A program made the translations under genes and the position numbers. This document shows, piece by piece, positions 30,557 through 38,666 of a stretch of DNA of 64,000 nucleotides; within the stretch, counting starts at the first letter, position 1; every line of letters begins with the position of its first letter. This DNA is from Deltaproteobacteria bacterium (GTDB taxonomy: Bacteria > Myxococcota_A > UBA796 > SXON01): the NCBI GenBank assembly GCA_014191855.1, contig BJHF01000003.1, forward strand, positions 40,763 to 104,762. Reading direction: 5' to 3'. The notes beneath the pieces are model-generated. The model was not told where the DNA came from and made no database searches. It saw nothing but the letters and a program-made list of their open reading frames with translations.

Positions 30557-31257
30557 CAGTGCTCCTTGGCGATGAACTTGTAGCCGATGCCGTGAAGCGT
30601 CTCAATGAACGCCGGCTCCGACGCGTCGTCCCGCAGCTTCTTTCGCACGTTGAGGATGTGCGTATCCACCGTGCGGGTGGTGACGCCCGCGCTGTACTTC
30701 CAGATGCTGGTGAGCAGCTCATCGCGCTGAAGCACCTTGCCCCGGTGCTCGATCAGGTAGCGCAGCAGCTCCTGCTCGCGGTTGGAGAGGCGCTCCAGCT
30801 CGTCGTCGTGGCGAATGACGTAGTTATCCAGGTCTACCTCGACCTTTCCGTAGCGGTACACCGCCTTCCCTCCGCCCGCGCGCTTGAGCGCGGCGCGGAC
30901 CCGGGCGCGCAGCTCCAAGAGCGAGAAGGGCTTGGTGATGTAGTCATCGGCACCCAGATCGAACGCCAACAGCTTGTCGGTTTCGAGGGTGCGCGCGGTG
31001 AGGAAGATCACGGGCCCATGAAAGTCCCGATCTCGCAGGGCGCGAAGCACCTCAAAGCCATCTTTTCCGTTCGGACCCTCTGGGCCCTCGTGCAGCATGA
31101 CGTCGAGCACCGCGATGTCGGGGCGCATGCGAGCCGCGAGCTGGATGGCGGCATCCCCTCCCCGCGCGTGGAACACCTCAAAGCCCTCCCGCGTGAAGAA
31201 CGCGACGAGTGAGCTGAGTAGATCCTCCTCATCTTCCACGAACAGGATTCGTGCCAT
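30556..31257 (-). CDS. OmpR/PhoB-family response regulator
   Basis: 233 residues. Receiver ~3-125 with acidic E8/D9, phospho-acceptor D52 and Lys in DDYITKPFS; winged-helix DNA-binding domain ~140-230 (LSNREQELLRYLIEHRGKVL, RTVDTHILNVRKKL, GIGYKFI). Unusually, the loop right after D52 has about seven extra residues (HEGPEGPNGKDG where PGMDG is typical). It begins 5 bases after the histidine kinase gene; the ATG is preceded by GGAG. Target genes unknown. Confidence 0.94.
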   Translation of the reverse strand: MARILFVEDEEDLLSSLVAFFTREGFEVFHARGGDAAIQLAARMRPDIAVLDVMLHEGPEGPNGKDGFEVLRALRDRDFHGPVIFLTARTLETDKLLAFDLGADDYITKPFSLLELRARVRAALKRAGGGKAVYRYGKVEVDLDNYVIRHDDELERLSNREQELLRYLIEHRGKVLQRDELLTSIWKYSAGVTTRTVDTHILNVRKKLRDDASEPAFIETLHGIGYKFIAKEH

Positions 31258-31262
31258 CGTAC

Positions 31263-33338
31263 TTATGCTCCTTGGCGGTCGAGCCCCGCCGGACGTTCTA
31301 TCGGGAAGTGAAGCACAAACGTGGTGCCCACGGTGAGCGTGGACCGAACGGTGACGGACCCGCCGTGCGCCTCCATGATGTACTTCACGATCGTTAGCCC
31401 GATCCCGGTGCCCTTGCGTCGTCGGGCCGCGGGATCGTTGCTGCGGTAGTACTGTTCGAAGATGGCCTGAAGTTCGGAGGCATCCACCCCGATGCCGTGG
31501 TCGGACACCTCCACGCACACCTCGCCTGGAGCGGCTCGAACGGCCACGCCGATCCAGGCCGCCTCCTGCCCGTACTTGGCTGCGTTTGACAACAGATTCA
31601 CGACCACCTGGGCGACCGCTTCGGCGTCGTGCCAGACCGGCGGGAGGTCCTCCGGGTAGGTTTCTTCGATGGTCATCGAGCGAGTTTCCATCGCGACGCG
31701 CGCCGTTTCAACCACGTTCTGCACGGTGACCGCGAGATCCCCCAGCCGAAGATTGTACTTCTTTTTTCCACCCTCGATCGCCGCGAAGTCGAGCATGTTG
31801 TCGACCATTCGAGACAGTCGCTCCGCCTCCCGTACAATCACGTCGTAGTGCCGGGCCTGCGCCTCGGGCGTCTCCGCGAGGCCGAGTTGCAGCGCCTCCG
31901 CCTTGAGCCGGATCTGGGTGATGGGGGACCGAAGCTCGTGGGAAACGTTCGCGGCGAAGTCGCTTTTCAGTCGGGCGGCGTCTAGCTCGCGACGAACGAG
32001 GCGCGCGCTGAGCACGGCACCGACGCCGATCATCAGCACGGACAACAGCACGATGCCGATGCCCCGCCGCGTGTCCTCGGCCTGCCGCCGCTGCAGCGCC
32101 GCCGGGTCACGCGGGTAGGCGACGATCGACCACTGCGGGGCTCGAGCGAGCGGGCGGCGCACGCGGATGTCTTTGGGGGGCCCCCGCTCGTCCGGACCGA
32201 TCACCGTAACGGCGACATCGGAGTCGGCGCCGATCGTGGTGCGACCGAGGCTTTTGAAGCGGGCCAACAGCACCGCCGAGTCGAGCGCGAACACGTACTG
32301 GTCGGTGTTCGGCCAGGTCATCGCCCAAAGCACGCTGCTGGTGGTGAAGTAGCTGAACGCACCGGGCTCGCGGGGGATGAGCCGCCCCTTTGTGCCCAGG
32401 GAATCGAGCTCGTCCTGATACGCACCGGCCCAGTAAAGCTGCGTTTGCAGATCATCGACTGTTTCCCGAAGGCGGGCGATCTCCTCTGCATTTTCCCGCG
32501 TCGGCAGGATGTTGTCGATGGAGCGCCGCGCGATGGCCGCTTCGCCCCCCTCCCCCAAAATCCACTCCTCGGCCAGGAGCGCATCAACCAGCTTCCGGAG
32601 CTCCACCCCGCCGACGACCGGATCGCGGGCGAGCAGCATCTCGACGAGCTTGAAGCGGGAGAGATCGCCGTAGCGGAAGCCCTCTGGCGAGCGGAAGCCG
32701 CGTGCGTCACGCTCAACCTCCCGGAAGCCGGCCTCCGCCTGGCGAAGATCCCCCGCGCGCATGGCACAGCGTGCCCGCGCAAAGGTGGCATCGCTGCGGG
32801 CGTCGGCGGCCTGCGCGCGGCGGGCGAAGGCTGCAAACCGACTGGCCGCCTCCACATAGTCGCCGCGAAGCTCGGCTTCCGTCGCGGCGCGCCACGCCGC
32901 GCTGAGCCGCCACGCCCCCGCGCTGAGCGAGGCGGGAGGCCCACGAAGAAACGGAGCGGCCAGCGTGCCGCTGTTGTCGTACCGGAAGACCACGCGAAGG
33001 GCCGCCGACATCTCGCCGGGGCGGGTGTGCAGCGACTTGCCTGTCGTGAGCCGATTCAGCGCGGCATCCTCAAAGGTCTTGAACTCCGCCTCGATCTGCG
33101 CGCCCAGGGCATCGGCGGAGAGCTCTGCGTCGTGCGCCACCTGAGCGGCCCCGGCATCGCGCTGCGCGCGCAGCCCTGCGATGCCGTAGTACGCGAGCAG
33201 CAAGCCCGGTAGCGCCACCGTTGCAGCGAACAACCCCACGAAATTCAACACGCCCCGCAGGTGGTAGATGTCCTGCTTCGCGCGTGGATCCCCCCGGCGC
33301 GCGTCGAGCGCGCGTCGAATCAGCCGGAGCGGTCCCAT
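31263..33338 (-). CDS. membrane sensor histidine kinase
   Basis: 691 residues. Membrane helix ~35-55, then a long outside sensor region (~60-420), partly TPR-like (YVEAASRFAAFARRAQAADARS; DLRQAEAGFREVERDA). A second helix at ~430-452 (GIGIVLLSVLMIGVGAVLSA) is followed by HisKA with phospho-acceptor H467 (SHELRSPIT) and a HATPase domain with NLLSNAAKYG, SDHGIGV and GTGIGLTIV. A complete kinase. The ATG at 33338 sits just before the first helix; the frame extends upstream without support. Partner of the regulator 5 bases downstream. Confidence 0.93.
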   Translation of the reverse strand: MGPLRLIRRALDARRGDPRAKQDIYHLRGVLNFVGLFAATVALPGLLLAYYGIAGLRAQRDAGAAQVAHDAELSADALGAQIEAEFKTFEDAALNRLTTGKSLHTRPGEMSAALRVVFRYDNSGTLAAPFLRGPPASLSAGAWRLSAAWRAATEAELRGDYVEAASRFAAFARRAQAADARSDATFARARCAMRAGDLRQAEAGFREVERDARGFRSPEGFRYGDLSRFKLVEMLLARDPVVGGVELRKLVDALLAEEWILGEGGEAAIARRSIDNILPTRENAEEIARLRETVDDLQTQLYWAGAYQDELDSLGTKGRLIPREPGAFSYFTTSSVLWAMTWPNTDQYVFALDSAVLLARFKSLGRTTIGADSDVAVTVIGPDERGPPKDIRVRRPLARAPQWSIVAYPRDPAALQRRQAEDTRRGIGIVLLSVLMIGVGAVLSARLVRRELDAARLKSDFAANVSHELRSPITQIRLKAEALQLGLAETPEAQARHYDVIVREAERLSRMVDNMLDFAAIEGGKKKYNLRLGDLAVTVQNVVETARVAMETRSMTIEETYPEDLPPVWHDAEAVAQVVVNLLSNAAKYGQEAAWIGVAVRAAPGEVCVEVSDHGIGVDASELQAIFEQYYRSNDPAARRRKGTGIGLTIVKYIMEAHGGSVTVRSTLTVGTTFVLHFPIERPAGLDRQGA

Positions 33339-33408
33339 GCCAGGCGATTGAGCCACGGGCCAACGTACCCCGATCGGCAGGAGAGGATACGCCGCGGGCG
33401 GAGGGCTG

Positions 33409-34386
33409 GTGCGGGCGATCGTGATTCGTGCACACGGCGGCGCGGAGGTGCTCCGCCCCGAATCGTTGGCGGAGCCCGAGGTGGGCGCGGGCGAGGTGCG
33501 CGTGGCCGTCACCCACGTCGGCCTGAACCACCTCGATGTCTGGGTTCGGCGCGGCGTCGCCGGGCACGACTTCCACCTCCCCCGGGTGCCGGGCAGCGAC
33601 GTAGCCGGGGTCGTGGACGGGGCCCCGGTGGTGCTGCACCCAAGTTGGGGGTGCGGCGCGTGCCGGGCCTGCCTGGATGGCAACCAAAATCGGTGTCGCG
33701 ACTTCCAGATCCGAGGGGAGAGCGCGGACGGTGGGTGCGCGGAGCGGGTAGTCGTTCCGCGGTGGCAGGTGCTCCCGGTGCCCAACGGAATGTCCGCGGC
33801 AGAGGCGGCTTCCCTCCCCCTGTCGCTGCTCACGGCGTGGCATATGCTCGTCGCTCGTGCCCGGCTGCAGCGGGGCGAGCGAGTGCTCGTTCAGGCCGGG
33901 GCTGGCGGCGTGGGCGTGATGGCGATCCAGGTCGCACGGATGTTCGGGTGCGAAGTGCACGCAACGGCCAGCACCCCTGAGAAACGAGCGCACTTGGAAG
34001 CGCTCGGGGCGACGCCGTGGCCCTACGAACGCATTGGCGCTCGAAACATGGACGTAGTGGTGGAAACGGTCGGCGTGGACACCTGGGCCTCCTCGATGGC
34101 GGCGCTCCGATGGGGCGGAAGGCTCGTTTGTTGTGGTTCAACCTCCGGCTTCGAGGTGCCGCTCAACCTCCGGGCGCTGTTCTTCAAGCAGATCGACATC
34201 CTCGGATCAACGATGGGCACCTCGGCCGACATGCTCCGCGCCTGGGACGCCGTGATGGCGGGGCACATCCGCCCCGTGGTTCATGAGGTGTTGCCGATGT
34301 CCCGGCTGGGGGAGGCCCACGCGCTCCTTGAGTCGCGGAGCGCGGTTGGCAAGGTGGTGGTGGAACAGGATCTTGATCATGGCTAG
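33409..34386 (+). CDS. zinc-type alcohol dehydrogenase / quinone oxidoreductase family protein
   Basis: 325 residues, medium-chain reductase fold. Rossmann NADP site GAGGVGVMAIQ (~165-175). The structural zinc lobe is intact (C-x2-C-x2-C-x7-C in CGACRACLDGNQNRC). The catalytic-zinc Cys of alcohol dehydrogenases is replaced in GLNHLDVW, as in quinone reductases, so a zinc-free hydride transfer is likelier. Substrate unknown. GTG start. The end overlaps truD by 8 bases. Confidence 0.82.
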   Translation: MRAIVIRAHGGAEVLRPESLAEPEVGAGEVRVAVTHVGLNHLDVWVRRGVAGHDFHLPRVPGSDVAGVVDGAPVVLHPSWGCGACRACLDGNQNRCRDFQIRGESADGGCAERVVVPRWQVLPVPNGMSAAEAASLPLSLLTAWHMLVARARLQRGERVLVQAGAGGVGVMAIQVARMFGCEVHATASTPEKRAHLEALGATPWPYERIGARNMDVVVETVGVDTWASSMAALRWGGRLVCCGSTSGFEVPLNLRALFFKQIDILGSTMGTSADMLRAWDAVMAGHIRPVVHEVLPMSRLGEAHALLESRSAVGKVVVEQDLDHG

Positions 34387-35398
34387 TTTTCGTGGAAAAA
34401 GGCCGATGCGCGGCCCCCCTCCGTCGGTTCGCGACACCCCTACCCGCACTTCGCGGCCCCTCCCAGCTCAACCGAGCGCAGCGCCGGAGCGAGCCGTCGG
34501 CTTTGAGGTGGACCCGCTCGCGCCGCGCTGGCTCGGGCCCGGAGGCGCAGGCGGCCGATACAAGCTCTCTGCCGCCGATTTTGTCGTGTCGGAACTGCCG
34601 CATGGCTGTGTGAAAGGCGACGGTTTGCCGTGGTACCGGGTGCGGCGCTCCGGGTGGGACACCCCGGAGGTGGCTCGCGCGCTGGCCCGGGCGGCCGGGG
34701 TGGAGAGCGAAGACGTCGGCTGGGCGGGACTCAAGGACCGAGACGCGGTCGCCGAGCAGCGCTTCACCATTCTCGGCGGTCGACGCCTGCGGGAGCTGCC
34801 GCGCGGGCTTGAGCTGATCGACTCCGGCACCACGCGCGAGCCCCTCCGGCCCGGCGCGCTCGATGGGAACCGGTTCACGATCGTCGTTCGCGGTGGCGAT
34901 CTGGGGATCGCGGCCGCGCGCCTCGCGAAGCTCGCGCGCTTCCCGAACCGCTTCGGGCCCCAGCGCACCGGCAACGGGCTGCCGGAGCTGGGAAGGGAGG
35001 TACTGCTCGGGCAGGCCGCCGCCCTCGATCCCCAGCGCCGCCGCTTCGCGCTGATCGCCTGGCAAGCCGCGTGCTTCAACCGCATCCTTGAGGTTCGCGG
35101 TCCTAAATCCCTGCCGGGGGACCTGTTTGAGGGTGGCGTTGCGACCGGCCCCATCTTCGGCACCCGGATGCGCTGGCCCCGCGGCCTTTGCCTGGCGCTG
35201 GAAGAGGGCGTGCTGCGTGAAACAGGGATCACCCTCGATCATCTTGAACGCGTTTCGAAGATCATCCCCGGCGACCGCCGGCCGCTCACGGTGCCGGCGA
35301 TCGACGCCCGCATCACGCCGCATCCAGACGGCTGGGTGCTGGAGGTGACGCTCGGGGCAGGGTGCTACGCGACGTCGTTGTTGCAGGAACTGCTGTAG
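34379..35398 (+). CDS. truD: tRNA pseudouridine(13) synthase TruD
   Basis: 339 residues. FVVSELP near the start of the catalytic part, catalytic Asp D120 in GLKDRDAV, the FPNRFGPQR motif and a shortened insertion (TRUD) domain. The first ~45 residues are a Pro/Arg-rich extension beyond E. coli TruD. The ATG at 34379 lies inside the last codons of the oxidoreductase gene; a later start would still keep the core. Confidence 0.9.
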   Translation: MASFRGKRPMRGPPPSVRDTPTRTSRPLPAQPSAAPERAVGFEVDPLAPRWLGPGGAGGRYKLSAADFVVSELPHGCVKGDGLPWYRVRRSGWDTPEVARALARAAGVESEDVGWAGLKDRDAVAEQRFTILGGRRLRELPRGLELIDSGTTREPLRPGALDGNRFTIVVRGGDLGIAAARLAKLARFPNRFGPQRTGNGLPELGREVLLGQAAALDPQRRRFALIAWQAACFNRILEVRGPKSLPGDLFEGGVATGPIFGTRMRWPRGLCLALEEGVLRETGITLDHLERVSKIIPGDRRPLTVPAIDARITPHPDGWVLEVTLGAGCYATSLLQELL

Positions 35399-35400
35399 GC

Positions 35401-35433
35401 AAAACGAAGAAAGCCGGCCCGAGGGCCGGCTTT
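35401..35433. terminator. bidirectional Rho-independent terminator
   Basis: Stem AAAGCCGGC/GCCGGCTTT around CCGAGG, between the convergent truD (plus) and the lipoprotein gene (minus). T-rich on both sides: TTTCCC on plus, TCTTCGTTTT on minus. Confidence 0.8.
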
Positions 35434-35456
35434 CCCAGGGGTGACCCCCGCGCGAA

Positions 35457-35918
35457 CTAGTTCGCGTTCGGAACCGGGCCCTTGCCCATCTTCACGCCGT
35501 GCGCGACGATCGTGGCACAGCGGCGGCCGAAGATCGGGGGGCCGAACTTGCCGGCCGTGAGGCCATCGTTCGTGACGTGGCTGCGATAGGCGGCGAGGTT
35601 GGTCGCCTCGGGCATCTTGTCGAGCGCTTCGTACAGCGCGCGAGCCTCTTCGGCGGTGCCGCCGCCGAGGAGGGCGCCGAGGAGAGCGCTGATCGGATCG
35701 CCACCGCTGCCACCACCGGAGGTGGCGCCGGCCTTGTCCACGAACAGGTGGCCGAAGTCGATCGCGAACACGTAGGTGCCGCAGGCTTCCGCGCTGGTTT
35801 CGCCGAGCACGGTGTAGTCCACGCTGGCGAAGCGAGCGCCGAAGCCGGGGGAGTTGTGGTTCTTGTACGAGCAGCCGGCGAGCAGGAGCGCAGCGGCGAT
35901 GAGGGCGAACTTCTTCAT
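35457..35918 (-). CDS. small lipoprotein, possibly TRL-like
   Basis: 153 residues with a classic leader and lipobox LAGC (Cys 16). Body includes GETSAEACGTYVFAIDFG, a Gly/Ser-rich loop, and a C-terminal HGVKMGKGP. The order 'lipobox - short region - G..S.EAC - helix' recalls the small TRL-like lipoproteins, but this is a weak resemblance. Single gene, with its own terminator. Confidence 0.65.
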   Translation of the reverse strand: MKKFALIAAALLLAGCSYKNHNSPGFGARFASVDYTVLGETSAEACGTYVFAIDFGHLFVDKAGATSGGGSGGDPISALLGALLGGGTAEEARALYEALDKMPEATNLAAYRSHVTNDGLTAGKFGPPIFGRRCATIVAHGVKMGKGPVPNAN

Positions 35919-36039
35919 GATGGTACCCAGGGGAATGAGGTCGCGCCCCGTAACGCGGGGGTTTGGGGCCGCAAGTGTGCAATCGGCGCAAGTGTCCGCG
36001 GAGCGCGAACCGGCTAATCAGGCGCGCACGGAGATTCGG

Positions 36040-36528
36040 ATGCTCACCACGCTGGCCCTGGCCCTGCTCGTCGACCCCGCTCACGCCGACACCGAGGTCG
36101 GCACCACGCGGAAGCTGGGCATTGGCGCCTCGGTGGGGAACGGCATCATCGGTGCGGCCGGAAAATACTGGTTCAAGCCGAACCTTGGTGTGAGCGCCTA
36201 CCTCGGGAACGCGATTGAGCTGCAGCAGCTCCGCGTGAACTTCGAGATGGACATCTTCACGGTGCGCGACACGGACTTCGGCCGGTTCGACCTGTACTGG
36301 CTCGCAGGAATGGACGCAGGCGTGTGGCTCTTCCCCGGCTTTGCCTCGGGAAAGATCGGCTTTGGAGCCGGCCTGGGCGTCGATCTCAAGTTCAAGGACT
36401 CCCCGATCGACGCGTTCGTGGACGTGGGCCTCGGCGGTTTTCCGGAGGACTACTGCGCGTCGTCGGTCTCGTTGTTCTGCTACCTGCAGCCGCGGGCGGA
36501 CGCGGGGGTGCGGTACTACTTCCCCTAA
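36040..36528 (+). CDS. small outer-membrane beta-barrel-like protein
   Basis: 162 residues with a signal peptide (MLTTLALALLVDPAHA). The mature part has alternating strands rich in Gly and aromatic residues (GAAGKYWFKPNLGVSAYLG, LYWLAGMDAGVWLFPGF) and ends in VRYYFP, i.e. an aromatic C-terminal strand though with a final Pro. This fits an eight-stranded barrel of unknown function. GGAG lies 6 bases before the ATG. Convergent and overlapping by 4 bases with the next gene's stop. Confidence 0.65.
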   Translation: MLTTLALALLVDPAHADTEVGTTRKLGIGASVGNGIIGAAGKYWFKPNLGVSAYLGNAIELQQLRVNFEMDIFTVRDTDFGRFDLYWLAGMDAGVWLFPGFASGKIGFGAGLGVDLKFKDSPIDAFVDVGLGGFPEDYCASSVSLFCYLQPRADAGVRYYFP

Positions 36529-38666
36529 TCGCAGGACCCATTCGCGGCGTTGGGCGTACCGTAATCGGGATGAGCGACGAGGCTTGAGTCCGTCCACGTC
36601 GTGGTGATCGAGGCGTTGCACCACGCCGAGAGGTCGTCGTTGGCGGCGGCGGTGAGCGCGTCGTCGTCGAGGCGCATGGCGTATTTGGCGGAGCGCGGCC
36701 AATACCCGGCTGTTTCGTCGTAGGTCCAGTGGACCTCGTCGATCAACAGTCCGCCGGCGTAGAGTGCGACAAAGTCCTCGTCGCGGTCGAAGTAGTAGGT
36801 GGAGTCGTACCAGGGCGCGCCGTGGGCGGCGTCGGCCCAGGTCCAGTCGCAGAGCGTCGGATCGGCGAACGTGAGATCGTCGTAGCAGAACACGAGGGTG
36901 CCGCCGGGGGCGACGACGAGGCCCTGTTCGGGGGGGACGAAGTACCCGTCGCCATCCTGCTCGGTGATGTACCAGCCTGCCAGATCGACGGCGTCGGAGC
37001 CCGGATTGTAGATCTCAAACCACTGTGCATCCACGTTTGTGCTGGTGCCCGTGCCACCCGCGTACGGCTGGCGGGTCACCTCGCTGACGACGACGATCCC
37101 CGCCGCGATCCAGTCCTCGTCTACGAGCACATCGCAGTCGTCGTCCACCCCGTTCTCGGCTTCGGAAGCGCCAGGACGCCGGGCAACGTCGGCGTCGTCG
37201 CAGTCAAGATCGTTGGCCACGCCGCCGTCGGGGCCCTCGCACGCTGCGATTCCCTCCCCCGCCCCATACCCGTCATTATCGGCATCAGAATACCATAATC
37301 CTGCGTCTGATGCATCCTCGTCCACCACGTCGTCGCAGTCGTTGTCCACGCCGTCGCAGCGCTCGCGCGCGCCGGGGTTTCGCCGGGGGTCGGTGTCGTC
37401 GCAGTCGGTGAGGGTAGCGGCGTATCCGGCCGGGGGGGAGCACGACGGGGTCGAGATGCCTTCGACCCCGAAGCCGTCAGCGTCGTGATCGGGGAACCAC
37501 TCTCCGGCGCCATCGGCGCTGCGTTCGTCCAAGGCGCCGTCGCAGTTATCGTCGACGTTATTGCACAATTCTACGGCTGACGTATTCACCAGCGGGTCGC
37601 CATCGTCGCAATCGCCCCCGAGCGCCACCCACCCAGCCGGGCTCTCGCAGAAGACAGTGCCAGTCAAGGCTCCCTCGCCGTCGCCGTCCTCGTCCAGGTA
37701 CCAGACGGAGCCCTCCGACGCGTCCTCGTCGATCGCGCCGTCGCAGTCGTCGTCCGCGCCGTCGCAATGCTCCTCGGCCCTGGGGTAAACCGTCGCATCG
37801 CCGTCGTCGCAATCGGTGGCGAGCGCCGCAAAGCCGGCCGGCACCGCGCACGCCGCCTGCGCCCCCGTCGCGACGCCAAACCCGTCGCCGTCGCCGTCGG
37901 GGTACCATGTACGATCCTCGGTTGCTCCGTCGTCGGAGGTGCCGTCGCAATCATTGTCGCGCTGGTCGCACAGCTCGCCTTCGCCGGGGTTGCTCAGCGG
38001 ATCGGCGTCATCGCAGTCGCTCCCGGTGCCCGACCACCCCTCGTCTACGGTACAACGAACCTCAGGAAACGCGGCGTCTCCGTACCCATCGAGGTCGGCG
38101 TCGAGGTAGGCCGCAATTCCGTCCAGCGGCGCGTCGTCAACGGCCCCGGAGCAGTCGTCGTCAACCTCGTTGCACAGCTCCGCCTGGCCGGGGAACACGT
38201 TGGGGTCGGTGTCGTCGCAATCCCCGGCGTGAAAGCTAAGTCCGTCGATGGCGGCGCAGCCCAACCCCACGGAGCCGCCCACGCCGAAGCCGTCGCGGTC
38301 ATTGTCCGTGTAGAGCGCCCACCCCATCGACTCGTCGTCGTCCACGTTCCCATCGCAGTCGTTGTCGACCCCGTCGCACGCCTCCGGCGCCCCCGAAAAC
38401 ACCCCTGCATCCAGATCATCGCAGTCCGTCGCCCGCGGCTCCCCGTCCCCATCCGCATCCTCGTCGTCGTTCCCGGCACAATCCGCGTCCACCCCGTCGT
38501 ACGGAGCGTCCAACGCGCCAGGAAAAACGCCGATATCCGCGTCGTCGCAGTCGCCCTCTTCGAGCGACCACCCGTCCTCATCGGCGTCCGTCCCCTCCCC
38601 CGCCGCGCCCCCCTCGTCGCCGCAGGCGCTCACGCCCAACACGACGAGGAGCGCGACGCGGATCAT
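36525..38666 (-). CDS. MopE-repeat lipoprotein with C-terminal lamin-tail domain
   Basis: 713 residues. Leader with lipobox VSAC (Cys 15). From ~28 to ~515 about a dozen ~40-residue repeats of the type 'DCDD.D..V.PGA.E.CDGVDNDCDG..DE...W..D.DGDGFG', the putative metal-binding motif first known from MopE; they should bind calcium through the Asp loops, with paired Cys. From ~520 there is a strand-rich domain (VVVSEVTRQP, QWFEIYNPGSDAVDLAGWYI) matching a lamin-tail domain. Overlaps by one base the stop of its upstream paralogue. Surface role unknown; adhesion or structure is inference. Confidence 0.82.
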   Translation of the reverse strand: MIRVALLVVLGVSACGDEGGAAGEGTDADEDGWSLEEGDCDDADIGVFPGALDAPYDGVDADCAGNDDEDADGDGEPRATDCDDLDAGVFSGAPEACDGVDNDCDGNVDDDESMGWALYTDNDRDGFGVGGSVGLGCAAIDGLSFHAGDCDDTDPNVFPGQAELCNEVDDDCSGAVDDAPLDGIAAYLDADLDGYGDAAFPEVRCTVDEGWSGTGSDCDDADPLSNPGEGELCDQRDNDCDGTSDDGATEDRTWYPDGDGDGFGVATGAQAACAVPAGFAALATDCDDGDATVYPRAEEHCDGADDDCDGAIDEDASEGSVWYLDEDGDGEGALTGTVFCESPAGWVALGGDCDDGDPLVNTSAVELCNNVDDNCDGALDERSADGAGEWFPDHDADGFGVEGISTPSCSPPAGYAATLTDCDDTDPRRNPGARERCDGVDNDCDDVVDEDASDAGLWYSDADNDGYGAGEGIAACEGPDGGVANDLDCDDADVARRPGASEAENGVDDDCDVLVDEDWIAAGIVVVSEVTRQPYAGGTGTSTNVDAQWFEIYNPGSDAVDLAGWYITEQDGDGYFVPPEQGLVVAPGGTLVFCYDDLTFADPTLCDWTWADAAHGAPWYDSTYYFDRDEDFVALYAGGLLIDEVHWTYDETAGYWPRSAKYAMRLDDDALTAAANDDLSAWCNASITTTWTDSSLVAHPDYGTPNAANGSCD

